Shown: piece after piece, positions 22,521 to 36,600 of the stretch
How positions within the stretch are numbered: position 1 is the stretch's first letter
Layout: every line of letters begins with the position of its first letter
Source of the DNA: Acanthornis magna
Lineage: Eukaryota; Chordata; Aves; Passeriformes; Acanthizidae
DNA: 64,000 nucleotides
NCBI GenBank assembly: GCA_036785705.1
Contig: JAWUZG010000013.1
Coordinates: 20,183,001-20,247,000 of the forward strand
Reading direction: 5' to 3'
The notes under the pieces: model-generated
Databases searched by the model: none
What the model saw: only the letters and a program-made list of their open reading frames with translations
Told to the model about the DNA's origin: nothing
Program-made: the position numbers and the translations under genes

Positions 22521-25316
22521 ATCTACCAGCTCACAAAGGGATTTTGCCAAGTGCCAAACCCCTTTCCTATAGGATGTGCAAACTAGCCCTGGGCCAGGGG
22601 AGAGCCAGACACATCATCTTCCCAGTCATACAAGCCCTGGAAAGAATAAATTCAATGTGAATCTGCTTTTAATCCCTTCCTGCACATGAGGACACAACCC
22701 TCACAGGCAGCACCTCCAAGACGAAGTCCTGGTGGGATGATCGTGATCTCAGGGGACCAGATGTTCAGTCCAGCTCATTCCTCCACTGCACCCTCCTTTT
22801 CCACACCCTATCCTCTGCTGTTTCTAAAGGACTGATGGAGTTTCACCTTAAAATACTTCGCAGGAAGTTGTTGGGTTATTCTGGGTGTTTGAATTAGTCA
22901 CACCAGCAGGAATCAGAATCTTCTGCAGTTCAGTGCCATCGTCATGGAGGCAGCACGGGAGAAGAAAAATGGGCCAGAGCTGCTTTGCAAATACAGAATG
23001 AAACATCATTTTTACAGTGAAAATTTCATAAATGGTAAAATTTGGTTTGTCTTACAGATTCTGACCAATTTATTTTTTATGAATAATTTGTTGCTGAAGA
23101 AATGGTCATTTCTACTTGAGAACAAGTGAGCTGTCTGTCTGCAGCATGCACAAAATCAGGTGCTTCCAGAAAAAACTGGGAAATGGCTCTTCCCAACTGG
23201 ATGCCCTTTATCTGATGGTGGATTTCCTCTACAGTGTAAACTGGAACTTTCTGAGACAAAAAGACAAAGAAATTGTAGGTAACTCTTCTAAACAAATGGT
23301 CTGTGGACTCTTGTCTTGTCTCCAGCTGCTCCACTGAAACACAGAGAAGGAAACCTACCAGTCATATCATGGAACTGCTTTAATAGTGCATAATGAAACG
23401 GAATTTGTTATAGGATTTGGGAAAAGAAATTAGAGATTACCAGGACAGCTGGTTTGCTCCCATGCTAGTATAACTCCGGTGACTCTCATGGGATTCCTGC
23501 CTGTCATGGACTTTAATTTAAGTCAACTCTTCAGCAATGTCCGGGAGTAAAGACAGAAATTTAATAACTTTGCTGAAGTCTCAGGCGTTGATGAGATTTC
23601 AGCATTATCTTTGGGCACAACAAATACTAAAATGGAAGCTGAATTAGCTTTCACCTGCTATCATTTGAAAGTGTTCTTGTTATTTTTTTTCAATGTGGAT
23701 TGCTTAATTAGAAATGCAGGTGCATTCACTGTGCTGTATTTTACTGTTCAACTTAAAAAGCCATTTTCAAACTACTGATACAAAGCAAAACAAATACAAG
23801 CTGTTTAATTGGTTTTACTAAAAGTCATTTTAAATCAGTAATTTTTAAAATTAATTCATTTTAATTACACAGAGCAAATATTTATCTGTTAAGTGAGGAC
23901 CCATAAAATGAATATGGGAAAGGAATAAAGGTGTCACTAGAAGTGATGGAATGGAGACCCTCCGTGTCAGTTACGAATGATTGGCCATTATAAATAAGAT
24001 TTTCCCTTCTGTTGCACAGTATTATTTTGGATATTTTTTGTATGGACTAACCATTAAAGCACTTCATGTATGACTCAGAGTGTAATTTCATTCTATCAAA
24101 GTAAGGACGAGAATGTACTTCTCCAGGGTCAACACCTACACAGTCTCAAGTGCCCTGTAAAGTGGAGGTGAGCAGTGCTGACAGGCCCATGTCCCAAACA
24201 TTTTGTTCTGCACTTGGAAGAGCACAACTTGGCCCAAGAGAGGCTGTTTATCAGTGATGCACTGACTCAGGGAATGCCCCAATAGCTTTCCTCCAGCTCT
24301 TATGGGTCGTGCTGGAGACCAAAAGGCATTTTTATCACCCAGTTGCCTGCAGTTGACGATCACATATTATCTGCAGATGTCATGGCATTATTCCTCTCCT
24401 GTGCAGGACTCATGGAAAATGCTGTTAAGTCAGTCCTTCAGCTCACATTTAAACCCTGATTCTGGGCACGTTGGTTGCTTAAGCAGATTCCCTGGAGTTT
24501 ACTGCAGGAGAAAAGCAACCCAGATTTGGTCATTAAATTTAGATTCTTTTCACTCATCTTATTCACACAGTCAGAAAAGGTATTTGTATCATTTTGCTTT
24601 TCAATGGATGGAATAAAATTAGCTGCATAACAAATGTCCTTGATCATGAATTATATAAAGCACTGCATTTATTTGGAATTCCAAATACACAAGAGAAGTA
24701 AAGACAGTGAATGAGAAAATGCACCTGCCAAAAGAAGAAAGGGTCCAATTTTCCATGCATAGTATGGATCATATTCCTAAAATGCCTGTAGCAGTCTGAA
24801 AATGTTATTCTAAGGGACATATTCTGACAGTCCCTCTGGCAGATGTATCTTAATTATTGACTGACTGAGATTTTAGGTACTTGCACCAGGGTCAGTGAGG
24901 TTCATCTCATGGAACTGCTTCATCTTCAATGCAATTAATGGAAACCCTGCAGAACCACAGGGAGAATCCACTCTATCCCATGTTTGCATTCCCCTCTTCC
25001 CAACAGCTACATCCAAAATGTAACTGTGCCTCAAGACAGAAATCCAATCCACAAAAAGTTAAACATAAGGATGGTCGTACTTGAGGTGAGACCAAAGGTT
25101 CATCTTGGGCAGAATCCTTTCTTCTAGAATGGCCAGACCAGTGTTCCATAAAATATTTGGAAATGAAGGATTTTTTGAGCAAGGTTGGTTTTACGATTTA
25201 TTAATCCCTCATTTGGTTTCCTTTCCATGAGAAGAAGCATTTCTGCCTCTTTGAGGCTATAGGAATCAATATGAACCTTCAGGGGCCATTCCCCACCTTA
25301 GATGCAGATCTTAGCT
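22521..25316. other. Non-coding unique sequence
   Basis: No gene, RNA gene or transposon recognised in about 2.8 kb. Frames at 22944-23337 and 24136-24647 are without protein features. Confidence 0.5.
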
Positions 25317-25437
25317 TCAGAGAATCATTCAGCCTGGAAAAGACCTTTAGGATCATCAAGTCCAAAAGCCAACCCAGCACCACCACCATGGTCACCACTA
25401 AACTGTGTCCTTAACAGCCACACCAGTGAGGCAGGTG
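25317..25437 (-). repeat. CR1 LINE 3' fragment, reverse orientation, short
   Basis: 'agagaatcattcagcctgga', 'aagacctttaggatcatcaa' and 'aacccagcaccaccaccatg' match the reverse complement of the CR1 3' end. They line up with the start of the copy at 20.55 kb. The homology fades after about 120 bases. Confidence 0.9.
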
Positions 25438-26556
25438 AAAACCCTCATGTTTTGGTGCCTGTGCCCTAAGATCCATGACCGTTTTGAATGACACCATCAA
25501 TGGCTACCAAAAAACCCAAATGCAAAACAAAGGAGCCAAACGTGGCTCTGCGGTCAAGGATCCAGAGCAATTTCAAATGATGTAAGGAATTACCAAATTA
25601 ATTTAGGTTCCTTCCTGGTCAGACAGTCCTGGGCAGCCAACTGGACTGGATTCAGTCTGAGACCCTGGGCAGAATGGATTCCAGCCAATATTAATAATTG
25701 CTTTACTAATTGAGGTTCTTTGTTTAGAATCTACAAATTATAATTTAGGGTTTGAGGCATCTGCCATACCCTTTCACAAAAAATTAAAGCACCTGGGTGA
25801 CAGTATTACTACTTTTCAGGCCTTGTTGGGCAAAAGAGTTTTGAGATCTTGGCGTTTGTAACATGCGCATTTCATAGAGTTTGGCGTTTTCCTTTCCTTG
25901 TTTTCTTTGGTCCTTTGGAAACCATGAATATCTGGATGACCACTTTTGACCAAAGGAAACCATTGCTCAGTGATACAACCAATTTTATCTCCATTAAAAA
26001 GGAGATGGAGAACTCCACGCCACTATTTTTCCACTTTATTTGTTCAATAATGTGAAAGTCCAAACCAACTCAGAATTATGCAAAGCACCAGGATATGAAG
26101 CGTCTAATTACATTCTGACTTTAGTCCTTTCTAACACCCTAAGTCAAAATAGGTGAACTATGAAGAACATGAAATAATTGCAATCATTATCACATAAAAT
26201 GCATTGTACATGATTTTAGAGTGGTTTTGGGCTAAATCTATTTTTAGCTTCGCCCCATGGTATAAAGTCCCATTTGTGCTAATAATTCCAAACCCCAGTA
26301 CAGGGGAGCGCAACAGAGCTTGATGAAAGCCAGATTTGGGGGGTGACTGGAGTATTTAATTCCTACGGTGCATGAGAAATTCTTCTGACTAAGAAGTCTT
26401 GGATATTATTCCATTGATGTTACCTCTGGCAGAGCCTTGTTGAAGACAGTGGTGAAAATGGAATGAACATCTCAAGATCTGGGCCTTGCATAGCTGAATT
26501 TTCATGATTATATATCAAGACAGAGAACTTTAATTGCTCATATTTATGCAACACTT
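25438..26556. other. Non-coding unique sequence
   Basis: AT-rich unique DNA; nothing recognised. Frames near 25849-26063 overlap on both strands. Confidence 0.5.
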
Positions 26557-26608
26557 TATGAGATCTGCTACAAGCCTGAAGCTATGAGATCTGCTACGAG
26601 CCGGCAGT
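26557..26608. repeat. 26-bp tandem duplication
   Basis: 'tatgagatctgctacaagcc' at 26557 recurs as 'tatgagatctgctacgagcc' at 26583, exactly 26 bases on, with a few substitutions. A small local duplication without further copies. Confidence 0.9.
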
Positions 26609-26959
26609 TCAATCCATTTGCTCTTAAAATCAGCTTCTTAAATAAATTTTTAAGAAAACCCTTAGCTCAGTTCTACTCTTTTATCCTTTATTTATGCTTT
26701 GTTTAAAATTACCAGAGTTGATAAGACTGAGCGAGGTTGCTTTGCACCTCTCAGAAGATGTGTGCACATTAAGCATATTGGCAATATTTATTTATTCTGC
26801 CATCTGTCCCACCAGCTCCACATTCTCAACAGTTTGGCCTAGAGAGGGCCAAAAATCACCTGAGCATCATAAACCGAGTTCCCGGCTGTCAGCGTAACAC
26901 ATTGAGCCCACAGCTGCTGTCCTGCTGCCTGATTTAATGAGGTTCCTAAAGTATGTGGA

Positions 26960-27285
26960 CAAGTATTCGGGCTCTTGGTTGCCATGGCGATGCACGGGGC
27001 TTGGAGCGGGTGTCAGCAGCATCCCGATCGATGGCAATCAGCTCACGGCCCATCAGCCGCGGCCGTGCAGATGCGCTCGGGCTGGTTCTACACGGACAGG
27101 GCTCTGTCCGTGGTTCCCACACGGACAGGGCTCTGCCCCACAGCCCGGCCGGGCTCAGGACATGGGAGGTGTCCGAGGAGCAGCACTGCACCGAGATAAA
27201 CACGTTGTGTTTCGCTCTGCTCTCTCACTGTTTTGCGAACACGGGGTTTTGTATCCTCTGAACTCGATCACTTCCTGAGGGTTCC
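26960..27285. promoter_or_regulatory. CpG-rich island with an RFX X-box-like site
   Basis: About 24 CpGs occur in roughly 305 bases (26966-27270), whereas most of the window is strongly CpG-poor. At 26978-26991 'gttgccatggcgat' is an imperfect palindrome close to the RFX X-box. A 16-base segment, 'cacggacagggctctg', is repeated at 27091 and 27120, and the first copy forms an 8-bp-stem hairpin at 27092-27111. Overlapping frames on both strands have no recognised domain. It could be a promoter or enhancer, or a decayed GC-rich repeat. Confidence 0.35.
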
Positions 27286-27295
27286 AGGAGAAGCT

Positions 27296-27425
27296 TAGAA
27301 TCATGGAATCACGGAGTATGCTGAGCTGAAAGGGACCCATCAAGAACCAGCAAGTCCAACTCCTGGCCCCACACAGGACACCCCAAGAATCCATCCCTGT
27401 GCCTGAGAGCATTGTCCAGACTTGG
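27296..27425 (-). repeat. CR1 LINE 3' fragment, reverse orientation
   Basis: 'tagaatcatggaatcacgga', 'ctgagctgaaagggaccca' and 'ccctgtgcctgagagcattg' match the reverse CR1 3' end. It is of the same subtype as the copy at 63.37 kb, which shares 'gagctggaagggaccca' and 'ctgagagcattgcccaaa'. About 130 bases remain. It lies directly beside the CpG-rich island. Confidence 0.92.
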
Positions 27426-30400
27426 TCAGTACTACATTCCCCAGAAGAAAAGGATTCTCCCATGGTTGCCTCAAACACCTCTGAATTTCCCATCAGTTTT
27501 TGCACCATTTACTACACTAGAGCAGCATCTACATTTCTGAGGCCAAATGCTTTTTTACTGAGTCACTTCACCTGTTTTCGGAAGACAAATATTGATGTGC
27601 AATCTGTGATTCGTGTAGAAGTTTCCTCACCCAGAAGGAACTGAAAACCAGAGTAGGAATCCAGTGACAGGGAGAAAACATGTCATGCCAGATAATTCAG
27701 GTCGGATTCCCACACATTTCCACCACAGCGGACAGGGACAGATTTTTCCCCATGTATTTTCAAAGCTAAAATGTTTTAAGTGTATTTTTCCTTCTGTGCA
27801 GAAGCCTGAAAAGGGTAATTTAGCTATTTAAGTGTATCTGGAACACTCAAACCTGAATGAAAGGTTGACTCCGACAGTCATCACGCCCAAAAACGCCCAA
27901 CAATTAAACATATTTTAATCATTAGTCCAAATCTCAGTCTACCACCTTACAGCCTTGCGAGATTATTCTTCAGATCCGAAGGAAGCTGCTTCTTGCCCCT
28001 TTCCCAGCCCTTCTGACAGGAGCATTCAGACATTGTCTTTCAGCCCGGAATATTAAAGCCCAAACAGCACCATATCAGAGGGATTAGTCACACGTGTTTA
28101 CATTGCATTGGCCATTCAACCTCGCTTGTCCTCAGATGGATCTTAACAATAAAGCAAACAGCTACACTGTGTAACAACCAAAGTGAGTAATCAAGGCCTC
28201 TGAACAAAGACAGGGAATTAGAGGATCTGGAGTTTCTGTGAAAGCAGCAAAAGATGTCATCAAAGTTGGTACAAACTGACATTTAAGAAAATACTGCATC
28301 AAGTCTCAAAAAATGCTGTAAGTATTTTGTAAGGGTAGGTGGAAAAGCACAAGACTATAATGACAAAAATCCAAGCCCTCTGGGATCATCTTGGAAAATA
28401 GGATCCACATTTCAAGTAAAGAAATTCCCCAGCTAACCCCCTCCTCCCCATATGCAACAGCATCAATAATCAGACCTGTTCTAGACATCACATTTTGTCA
28501 CTCATCAAATCCTCTGTGTCCAGAGGGAAACAAATTCCAGAGGAATTCACCTGGGGAGTAGGAATTTCCTTCTGTAAGAACTAATACCATCAGTTTTGCT
28601 ACAGTTCTGAGCAGATGTTTTACAGCTTATGCTGCTCACCGAAATGGAGCCTTCAGAGCTAAGCCCTGAGGAACTGAGTTGCACCAGCGTTGCAGTGAGG
28701 ACAGCATGGTCCGTGTCACTCTGTGGTTTGTCACTCATCGAGGTCAGTTCCAGTTCCTGTGCAAACACAGCAAACACAGCCTACACTATTTTATTTACAG
28801 CTGCAGATTTATTTTATGCCATTTACCACAGGTTTCATCAGGGATGCTTTACAGACTGGATTTCCTCATCAAAATGGTACCATCCTCAAAGATAGGGTGC
28901 TGTTTTCTAAACTTCCATGTCCAATTTCCCCATGGCAGCTACAGTGGCCAAGGGATGTCTACAACTTGTAGTATCGCCTCAGCTAAAGGAATTTGTGACT
29001 TGGAGCCAATCCAAGACATGCTGATCTTCAGAACAAAATCCACTGCTCTGCTGGTGCTCACTGCCAGTCCTTGTCAGTCCTACCAGTCATGGAAAGAGGA
29101 GATTAAAGGCAAAGGCACATCCAAAGTCTCTCCAGTGAGGAGTGAAGCATTTCAGCACTGCACCACGACACATCTCATCTTGGCAAACCTGTCCTTGGCA
29201 AGAAGCTACTTCTGCCATGGCATTTCATCTTATTCTTTTCAATCAAATTGGGTCTTATGGCCTTTTTTTGACATCTTTGGCTTCCTTTGAGTAATTGGCA
29301 TGGATAAAGTTAGAAAACAGAATCTACAGTTCACTTGGAAATAGTGCTGAGGGCTGGTAACATCTTACCCTGTGACCACATGGGCTTCAAAGGCCAGTCA
29401 TGAAATGCTACAGTTCATGCAAAACATCCTCCCACTGCTCACACAGGACCTGGCCCCACCAAGCAAAGCCAAGACTGGAAGATCAATAACAACCTCTCCA
29501 CCCAACCAGATATTCACACTACTCTGATTGCCCAACCTATCAAAACTGTGTTTGCTCTACCTGACCCCTTGTACAGTATTTTCATGATGGTCAATCCTCA
29601 TTTAAACAAGAAATAAAACTAATGGCACTGACCCTCCTGCCATTGCAAAGGCAAAACATATGTTTTATTGAACTTGGAGGAACTTGGTTCAAGGTTCAGA
29701 ACACACCTGAAGGAAAAGGTAGCACATTCCTAACAAAAACTGAGTCAGCTGCCCAAGGGCAGAAAAACGCATAATTGCAATGATGACTGAGACATTCACT
29801 TTATCACAGGAGCACACAGACAGGTGGAAAAGCATTAAAGATCAACTGATTAGCTCACTGGTTTCCATACTGCCCTATGAGTCTTTCCTTCCACCAGGAA
29901 CCTCTCACCTGGCTTCAACTTCTCAGATTGACCAGCCCGGAGCATCCACTGGGATGGCAGCAGAAACTTCCTGTAACAGGGCATTGGGATGAACGAATTA
30001 ATCAAAGCCATCCCTGAAAACCTAAGGCTGGTTACCACCAGATAACCATCTTAAAATCTGATAGTGGAACCCTACTCTTTTATTTCTACAGTGGTAATTT
30101 CAACACAAAGAATTTCTCTAAAGCTGGGGTCCAAGAAACTCTATCTTAGGATTTTTTTTTTTTGGTCTTTCTATTTTATGGAATATACTGAAACTTTAAA
30201 ACAAGAGTTTTTAAATGTTTGAGATTGAGGTTGTTCTTACAATATACAGACTCTGGATTTGTAATAGGAAATGAGAGCTCTGTTCCATCATCTGCACAAA
30301 GACACAATTCTGACTTCTCTCCCATCTTGCACATTAAAAGTTAACTTCAAATCCCTTCATGAAATGGATGTTTATTCTGGGGGGTTTTATTTGCAGTTTT

Positions 30401-33400
30401 TGGCATAGTGTGATTTGGTTTATATTTACTTTTCCCCACCATAGCTATAATTTCCTCTTTCAGGATAGTGAAGTGTTCTCTAATTGGCTTTTATTTTGCT
30501 TCATACACTCTTTGCACCTCCTAACAGAGCTTTGAAGAGCTCCCCCTCTGCTGAAAGAATTCCTACAGAGGCTGTACTTGCTGTAAAATATGATGACATT
30601 AGTTAAGCGATACGATTCTCTGAACACATCTCACTGACATCAGCCTCCAGGAGCCTGCATTACAGGGAAGCATCAGTCCATAATAAGTCCATATACAACA
30701 GGGAGTGATGTGATCAGAGCATGTCCTACTGAAACATTTGTTCTTATGAAGTCCATGAATATTGCTTTTAAGTGTAAAAAAAGTAATCTATTCTGGAAAG
30801 ACACTTATGAACAGAAAGGGGGAAAGAATACTCTCTGATCTCTTGAGCCGAGCTCTCAAGACATCAATGACTGTGCACTCATTTATAATCTCCACTAATT
30901 TACTGGCTGCCCTAGAGACACACTTTGATCTTTGGGAAGATCTACTGTATCTCTCTGCTTTGCAACAGGCAATAAAAACTGTAACCCTTATAATAAAGTG
31001 GTCTAAGTAATGTAGTCATAGCATCTAGCCCCCAATTCATCAAGGAAGATGCCACCTTGCACTCTACGTTCTTGGCATAAATATTCATCACCAGCATGGG
31101 AAGGCTTGGCTGTGCACAACAAGTTTTGTAGTAGATGTCCTTTCTCTGCAAGTACATGTGCTGTGTGAAAGTCTGTATAATTAATGTCAAGGATCACTGC
31201 TACACTTTGAGCTGAGGATGGGAAGTAAATGCAGTTTGCTTCCCAGATCGGGCAGGTTGGTTGGTCAGACTGCTGTCATTAGAGACTGTGGTTATTCAGG
31301 TTTATTAATTTTCCGTGCTGGGTACACATGGCAGCACCTCACGCTGTGGCTGCACAGGGATTTGTTCTGCAGGAGGTATTTGCAGGGCAAGGAGAGCACA
31401 TGGCAACCTCAGAGCAGGGGCTGCATGTGTAGAGCTGTGCTGGCAAAAGGTACCATGGGTGAGGCTGAGGAGCAGCACTGCTGCAGGTCCAGCGCTGAAA
31501 CACTCCTGCTCCTCCACATGCAGCTCCCAGAGCTCCAGCAGCACCACCTTCTCCTGGCCACAGCACTCTGAGACAGGCAAGAGACCTCTTACTGCTTTCT
31601 ATGATTCACTTCAAACCTCCTCCTGCTGACCCAGGCTCAGCTCACACTCTCACTTGTCCTCTGCTCTGTTTCCTTGGCGTTCTGCCCCACTCTCCCTCCG
31701 AGCACTGCATGCCCACGGAGCTGACACAGTTTGCTGCCACTGTGCCACTTGCCCTGCCTGTGTGTCATCCCCTTCCCTTCACATCCCTACAGCTTCGTTT
31801 TGTCATTAAAGTCCACCCCAGTGATTAGCAGCCTCAAGAAATCACATCTCCTACAGAAAAGCCCCATTGTGCTCCTGGTACATAGGGGAGCGCAGAGGTT
31901 TTCCAAAGCAGGAATATTCCTCTGAAACTTCTGCTGTCACCAGTGGAACTGGGATGCTCTGCACTGCTGCAAAAAACAAGTTCAGAAAACCCAAATAAAA
32001 CTCAGAACAAAGCAAGGCCCCAGAACTGACAGACTTTTAAAAATATTTTGACCTAAATAGTGAATAAGGCTCCCAAGCAAACACTCTTAGAATTAGCCAA
32101 GATTATGAATGTTTCAAGAGTGTAAAACAATAAAAATCAAAGCCAAATTTAACAGCATTATTTAGCATATGGTACAGATACAGAAAGGATAATAAAGTAA
32201 TTCAAAGAGCTAAAAGTTCCCCATTATAGCTTCTGAATCTATAGATCCTTTGTACAATTTTCATCATAACAGCAGAAAGTTAATCCAGCTATTGGGGCTA
32301 CAGGAAATCCCATGGGAAGCATTTTTCTTAATTGTGTATCTAAATTTCATTTTGCTGGAATAAAATGGATTAAATGTTTTCTGCAGTTATAGGAGCGAGG
32401 CATAAAGCACCACCGAGAATCCCAGATCTCCTGTGCATTCACTTTCTGTCACCCAGGGTCATTCTGCAAGAGAGATCCAACACAGAGCAGGACTAATGAC
32501 AACACATTTGTGCCAGCTTGGGTTTGTCGTGTCAGGATCAGCTTTCCAACCCAACGTACCTGTCTGGGAATAGTGCTCTTAACAAACAGCACAGTGCATC
32601 CACACAAGCTCTTGGTGGGATGCTTCCCACTATGTCTGGGGCTGAAATGGAGAGTGAATTGCCCACTTGCAAGCCAGTCAAAATTGAAGGAAAAAGCCGA
32701 TTTGCCGCTGCCTTTGCAGAGGTCCCTTTGTAACAACACAGGTGTCACACAGGAGTTGGTTTGTTTCTTAAGAGAAAGCACCTCTTCAGTGTCAGCAATG
32801 AAATAACAGCACCAGATGCCTCCAGACCTGTCCACACTTGTTGATCCATGGATGTGAGAGACAGCACATGCACGGCACGGGAAATGACAGAATACACATC
32901 TGGGCGCCAAAAAGCATTTACTGCAGCACTTGCTCTGGGAACTGTCTTTCCCACTGACTAGCCAGATACACAAGGCTGGAAATACAGGATAGGCAGATCC
33001 AACAGGTTAAAAGTTAACAAAAAGAGAAGAAACACAGCGGTACTTGGATAAAGAGAATTATAAATACAAGTATACCTCCTGTCCCAAAACAGACCCAAGT
33101 CCCTGAGGGATTAAAACAGAGAGAACTGAACTTTCACATGCAACCAAAGCCAAGAGGAGACAACACAGGGAGAGGCATCAGCATGGAGCTCAGCATGCTC
33201 AGCACGGGAGCCTGGCTGCAGGAAATAGGGAGACTGGCACAAGTGAAGTGCACGGAATAGCTCCTAGAGTCACAAAGGAGTGGAAACGGGAATGCCTTTT
33301 CTGCTGGAAAGGGCAGATGCAAAGGCCTAGTTTGATTTCTCCATGGGCTTGCTGCTTCCTTGTGACCAAAATTAATGACCAAGCAGGCAAAGCTAATCAC

Positions 33401-33640
33401 TCTCAGTGGCGTCCATACATGACCTATTCATACCCTGTAAAATTTTACCTCATGTTTACTCTGAACCTTTCATTTTTGCAAAACTAAAACACAGAAATGG
33501 GGCCCAAACCACTAACTTTATTAGAATTAATGATTAATACTACCCAGAAGCCAGTCCTAGACCAAACACCAATGCATACAGTCATTTTCTCAAACAGAAA
33601 CAGAGATGCCCTCTAATATTTCTTCGTAGCAATAGACTGG
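27426..33640. other. Non-coding sequence, no transposon recognised
   Basis: Contains the longest open frame in the window (28679-29290, 203 codons from a TTG). Its translation has no recognisable domain or signal. A 12-base T run lies at 30152-30163, and a GC-richer patch covers about 31320-31570 with overlapping frames on both strands. No RNA genes seen. Confidence 0.45.
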
Positions 33641-36600
33641 AGGGAAGGAGGAACCCAATGTGATTGGGTTACAAGGAAGGAATATGTAGGTGGGCTACAT
33701 TTAGTTTTCACTGCAGAAGGAATGTGTATAAGCTCCAGGAGAGGCACTGGAGATATTACTCTTGCAGGTCAGTTTATTGAGCTATTGCTGTCACCAAATG
33801 ACACCCGTGGCCATCGAGGAGGCATCCTGGCCCTCACAGGAGTATGTCACAGCTTTGCCAGCAGCACAGCAGCATGGAATGTTGATATCCTGCAAACAGG
33901 AGCACAGGGCTTGGCCAGAGCTCAGCTGGGTCATGGCTGAGAGCAGCGAGACAGAAGGAAAAAGGCAGAGGGTGTATTTGAAACAGAGAACTGGGGTACA
34001 GAAGGGGAGCAGGGAGAGTCTGTCTGGCTCTTTGCTGACCACAGGATGGAAAAAGGAAGAGGTTTCCTGTTTCTTTTGGGCAGACTCCCTATCCCTATTC
34101 CTGGATGCTGTACCTGTCGTGTTCCCTCCAGGATAATGGTTTGCCCAGCAGCAGGAGCTGCTCTGGCCATGCTCTGGTTTTGCGGTAGCACTGGGCCATT
34201 TCACTTCATCTCCTGCTCCAGGCAACTGCCTCATTTGCCTGAGCCTGGAGGGGAACCGAACTCAGTGTTATTTTAAAGATGTCATAAAAATAATTTATTC
34301 AATACCAAAAGATTCCTCAGTCTGTTCCATCTGACAGACATTAGATGCTCCATGGCATTAGTTGCCCTGGTAGAAAACCAGAAAAGTGATGGTGAAATAA
34401 CTGAAGTACTATGGATTGCACTAATGAAACATAGGAGAACTTGATCCTGTAATTTGCCATGGATAAATGAGCTATTTTTTTTTTCATTCATACCACATCT
34501 TTGTCAACCATTCCTTTTGGAAAGGCTAAATCTCCATGACTATGGGTGAAAGAGCTGATACTGACTCATGGCAAATAACACTTGTAGAAGTATGTATATA
34601 ACACAGTGGCTTTCCAGCAAGATGCTCAGACTCAAGCATGTATTAATATGTTCATTTTTCTAAATCTCCTTTTTTTTAATAGGGGGAAAAATAGAAGTGT
34701 AGAGCAAAGCCAAACCTATTTGTGTCCAGGAGTGAGCACACACATGGGAGAGCACTGCTCACTTTTCTTTTCTGTGGCTCCAGGGCCACCCTGGCCTCAC
34801 TTTTCTGCCCCAGGCCCTTCCTTCCCCCAAAGTATTTCAATGCTGCTGCAATCTCTTTCCCAACTTCACAAAAACTACTCAAACACTGTTCAGAGTGGTA
34901 TTTTAAGAATTTTAGTTTTTTGGCTTTCATTGCATTAAATTTGTATTTTCCCTGTTAAAAGGTTACTATTTCTGCCTTGCTGTACTATGCCCCTATTTTG
35001 GAATTTCAGACACCTCTGGTGTGAAAATGAAAACTCCACCTAAACTGGGAGACAAGAATCATATGCCATTTGCTGGAAGCGGTTTCACACCAAAAAGGGA
35101 GCATGGAACATGCTTCTTCCTCATAATTACCATGGAATTTGCGCAGAAGGAATCTGACACAATCAACAAAAATATGAACAAGAAGAAATGTGTGTTAATA
35201 AAATACCATGTATTTGGAATTCATACAGAGATCACGACAGCTCATAGGAGGAGTGCACAGGAAACTCCAGCTGCAATCATGCCATAATTTTAGCAGAAAT
35301 GGCCCCATCACTGAGCAAAATGTCATGGTATAAGGTGATAATGTATTGAATTAAGAAAACTTCTTGGAAAATGATACTAGAGGTTCATTTCCTAAATGCA
35401 TGGTCATGTTTAATTAGGTTTAAGAGCAAATACGGCAATGGATCCTCACACAACAGAGCAGACTGCTGTTAACTTTGGCTGCTTCCTGAATTTTCAATGA
35501 GATCTTTACTATAAAAACCATGTTACCATTGCAAACATTAGGAAAAATTGCCTTCCTGATCAAAGAATGCCCCCTTTTGGAACACCCCAATCCCAGAGCA
35601 CACAGGTTCCACACCAAGGTGATTCTGAACACCACATGCATGGATTAAGACATTTTTCCCTTTTGGAGGAGCATGCTGTGCAGGTTAAAACCAGAGTTCG
35701 CTTTATGCCCCTCATTCATGAGCTGTTATAAAGGCAGATCAACATTAATCACTCCTATATAGCCCCTGCCAGCCCATGGCTCCACCAAGCCACTCGTTTG
35801 TGCCATTTGCTTTTCCTCACCAATTTTGCAATTCCTTCCTAACTATATTGACTTTTCAGCATGGCATTGAGCTTCATTTCAAAAGCGGCAGCCAGGAAAA
35901 GTTAATGATCCAAAAATGGCACTATTTTAAGCTCATGGTGGGCCAACCAATCCCTTCTACCCATGGAGTGAAGGGTTCTGCTCCTCAGCTCTGTGAGGAC
36001 ACAAAGCCTGAATGCTGCAGTAGCGGCAGTAGCTCTGCCCCACTCAGGATCATTGAATGTAGGTGGCCAGCCCAACTTTCCCTTTTCTCTCTCCCCTTTT
36101 CTCTGTAGAAGAGATGGCAGCTTCCTTCCAGTCCAGGATAAGATATTTCCCTGTGGATAAAGTGCTCAAGAAGAGGGGAGCACAGCAAGAGAAGTGCTGG
36201 CAATCGCCTCTGGCCTTTACGAGGGTGAGAGTGACTGACAGATGAGCCAGGCCTAAATCTCTGAAGACAAATCTTGGGGCTCTGACCTTTAAACAATAAC
36301 AAATCCCTCAGAAAAAAAAATTAAATTCAAGGCTTAAACTTCTGAGGTGGTCTTTAGACCATTTCAGATCCAGGGGTCCAATTTTAGAGTAATTCTTTTC
36401 AGCACTATTTTGTTTCTGCTGGGAAAAAACAGAATCCAGGCACTACTTTTAGATAGACAGGAATAGGGAAGCAATGTGGGCACATTCTAGCAGCTGGAAA
36501 AATTATGTCTAGAATTAACCAATACAAGTGGACAGCATAAAGCAGAGCTGTTCTTTCTCTTTTTTTTTTTTTTTTTTGTTTTTTTTTTTAAATGCCACAT

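Noticed and set aside
28679..29290. A 203-codon forward frame, among the longest in the window.
   Set aside because: It starts from TTG, overlaps two other frames, and shows no domain, signal peptide or family similarity. One frame of this size is expected by chance in 64 kb.
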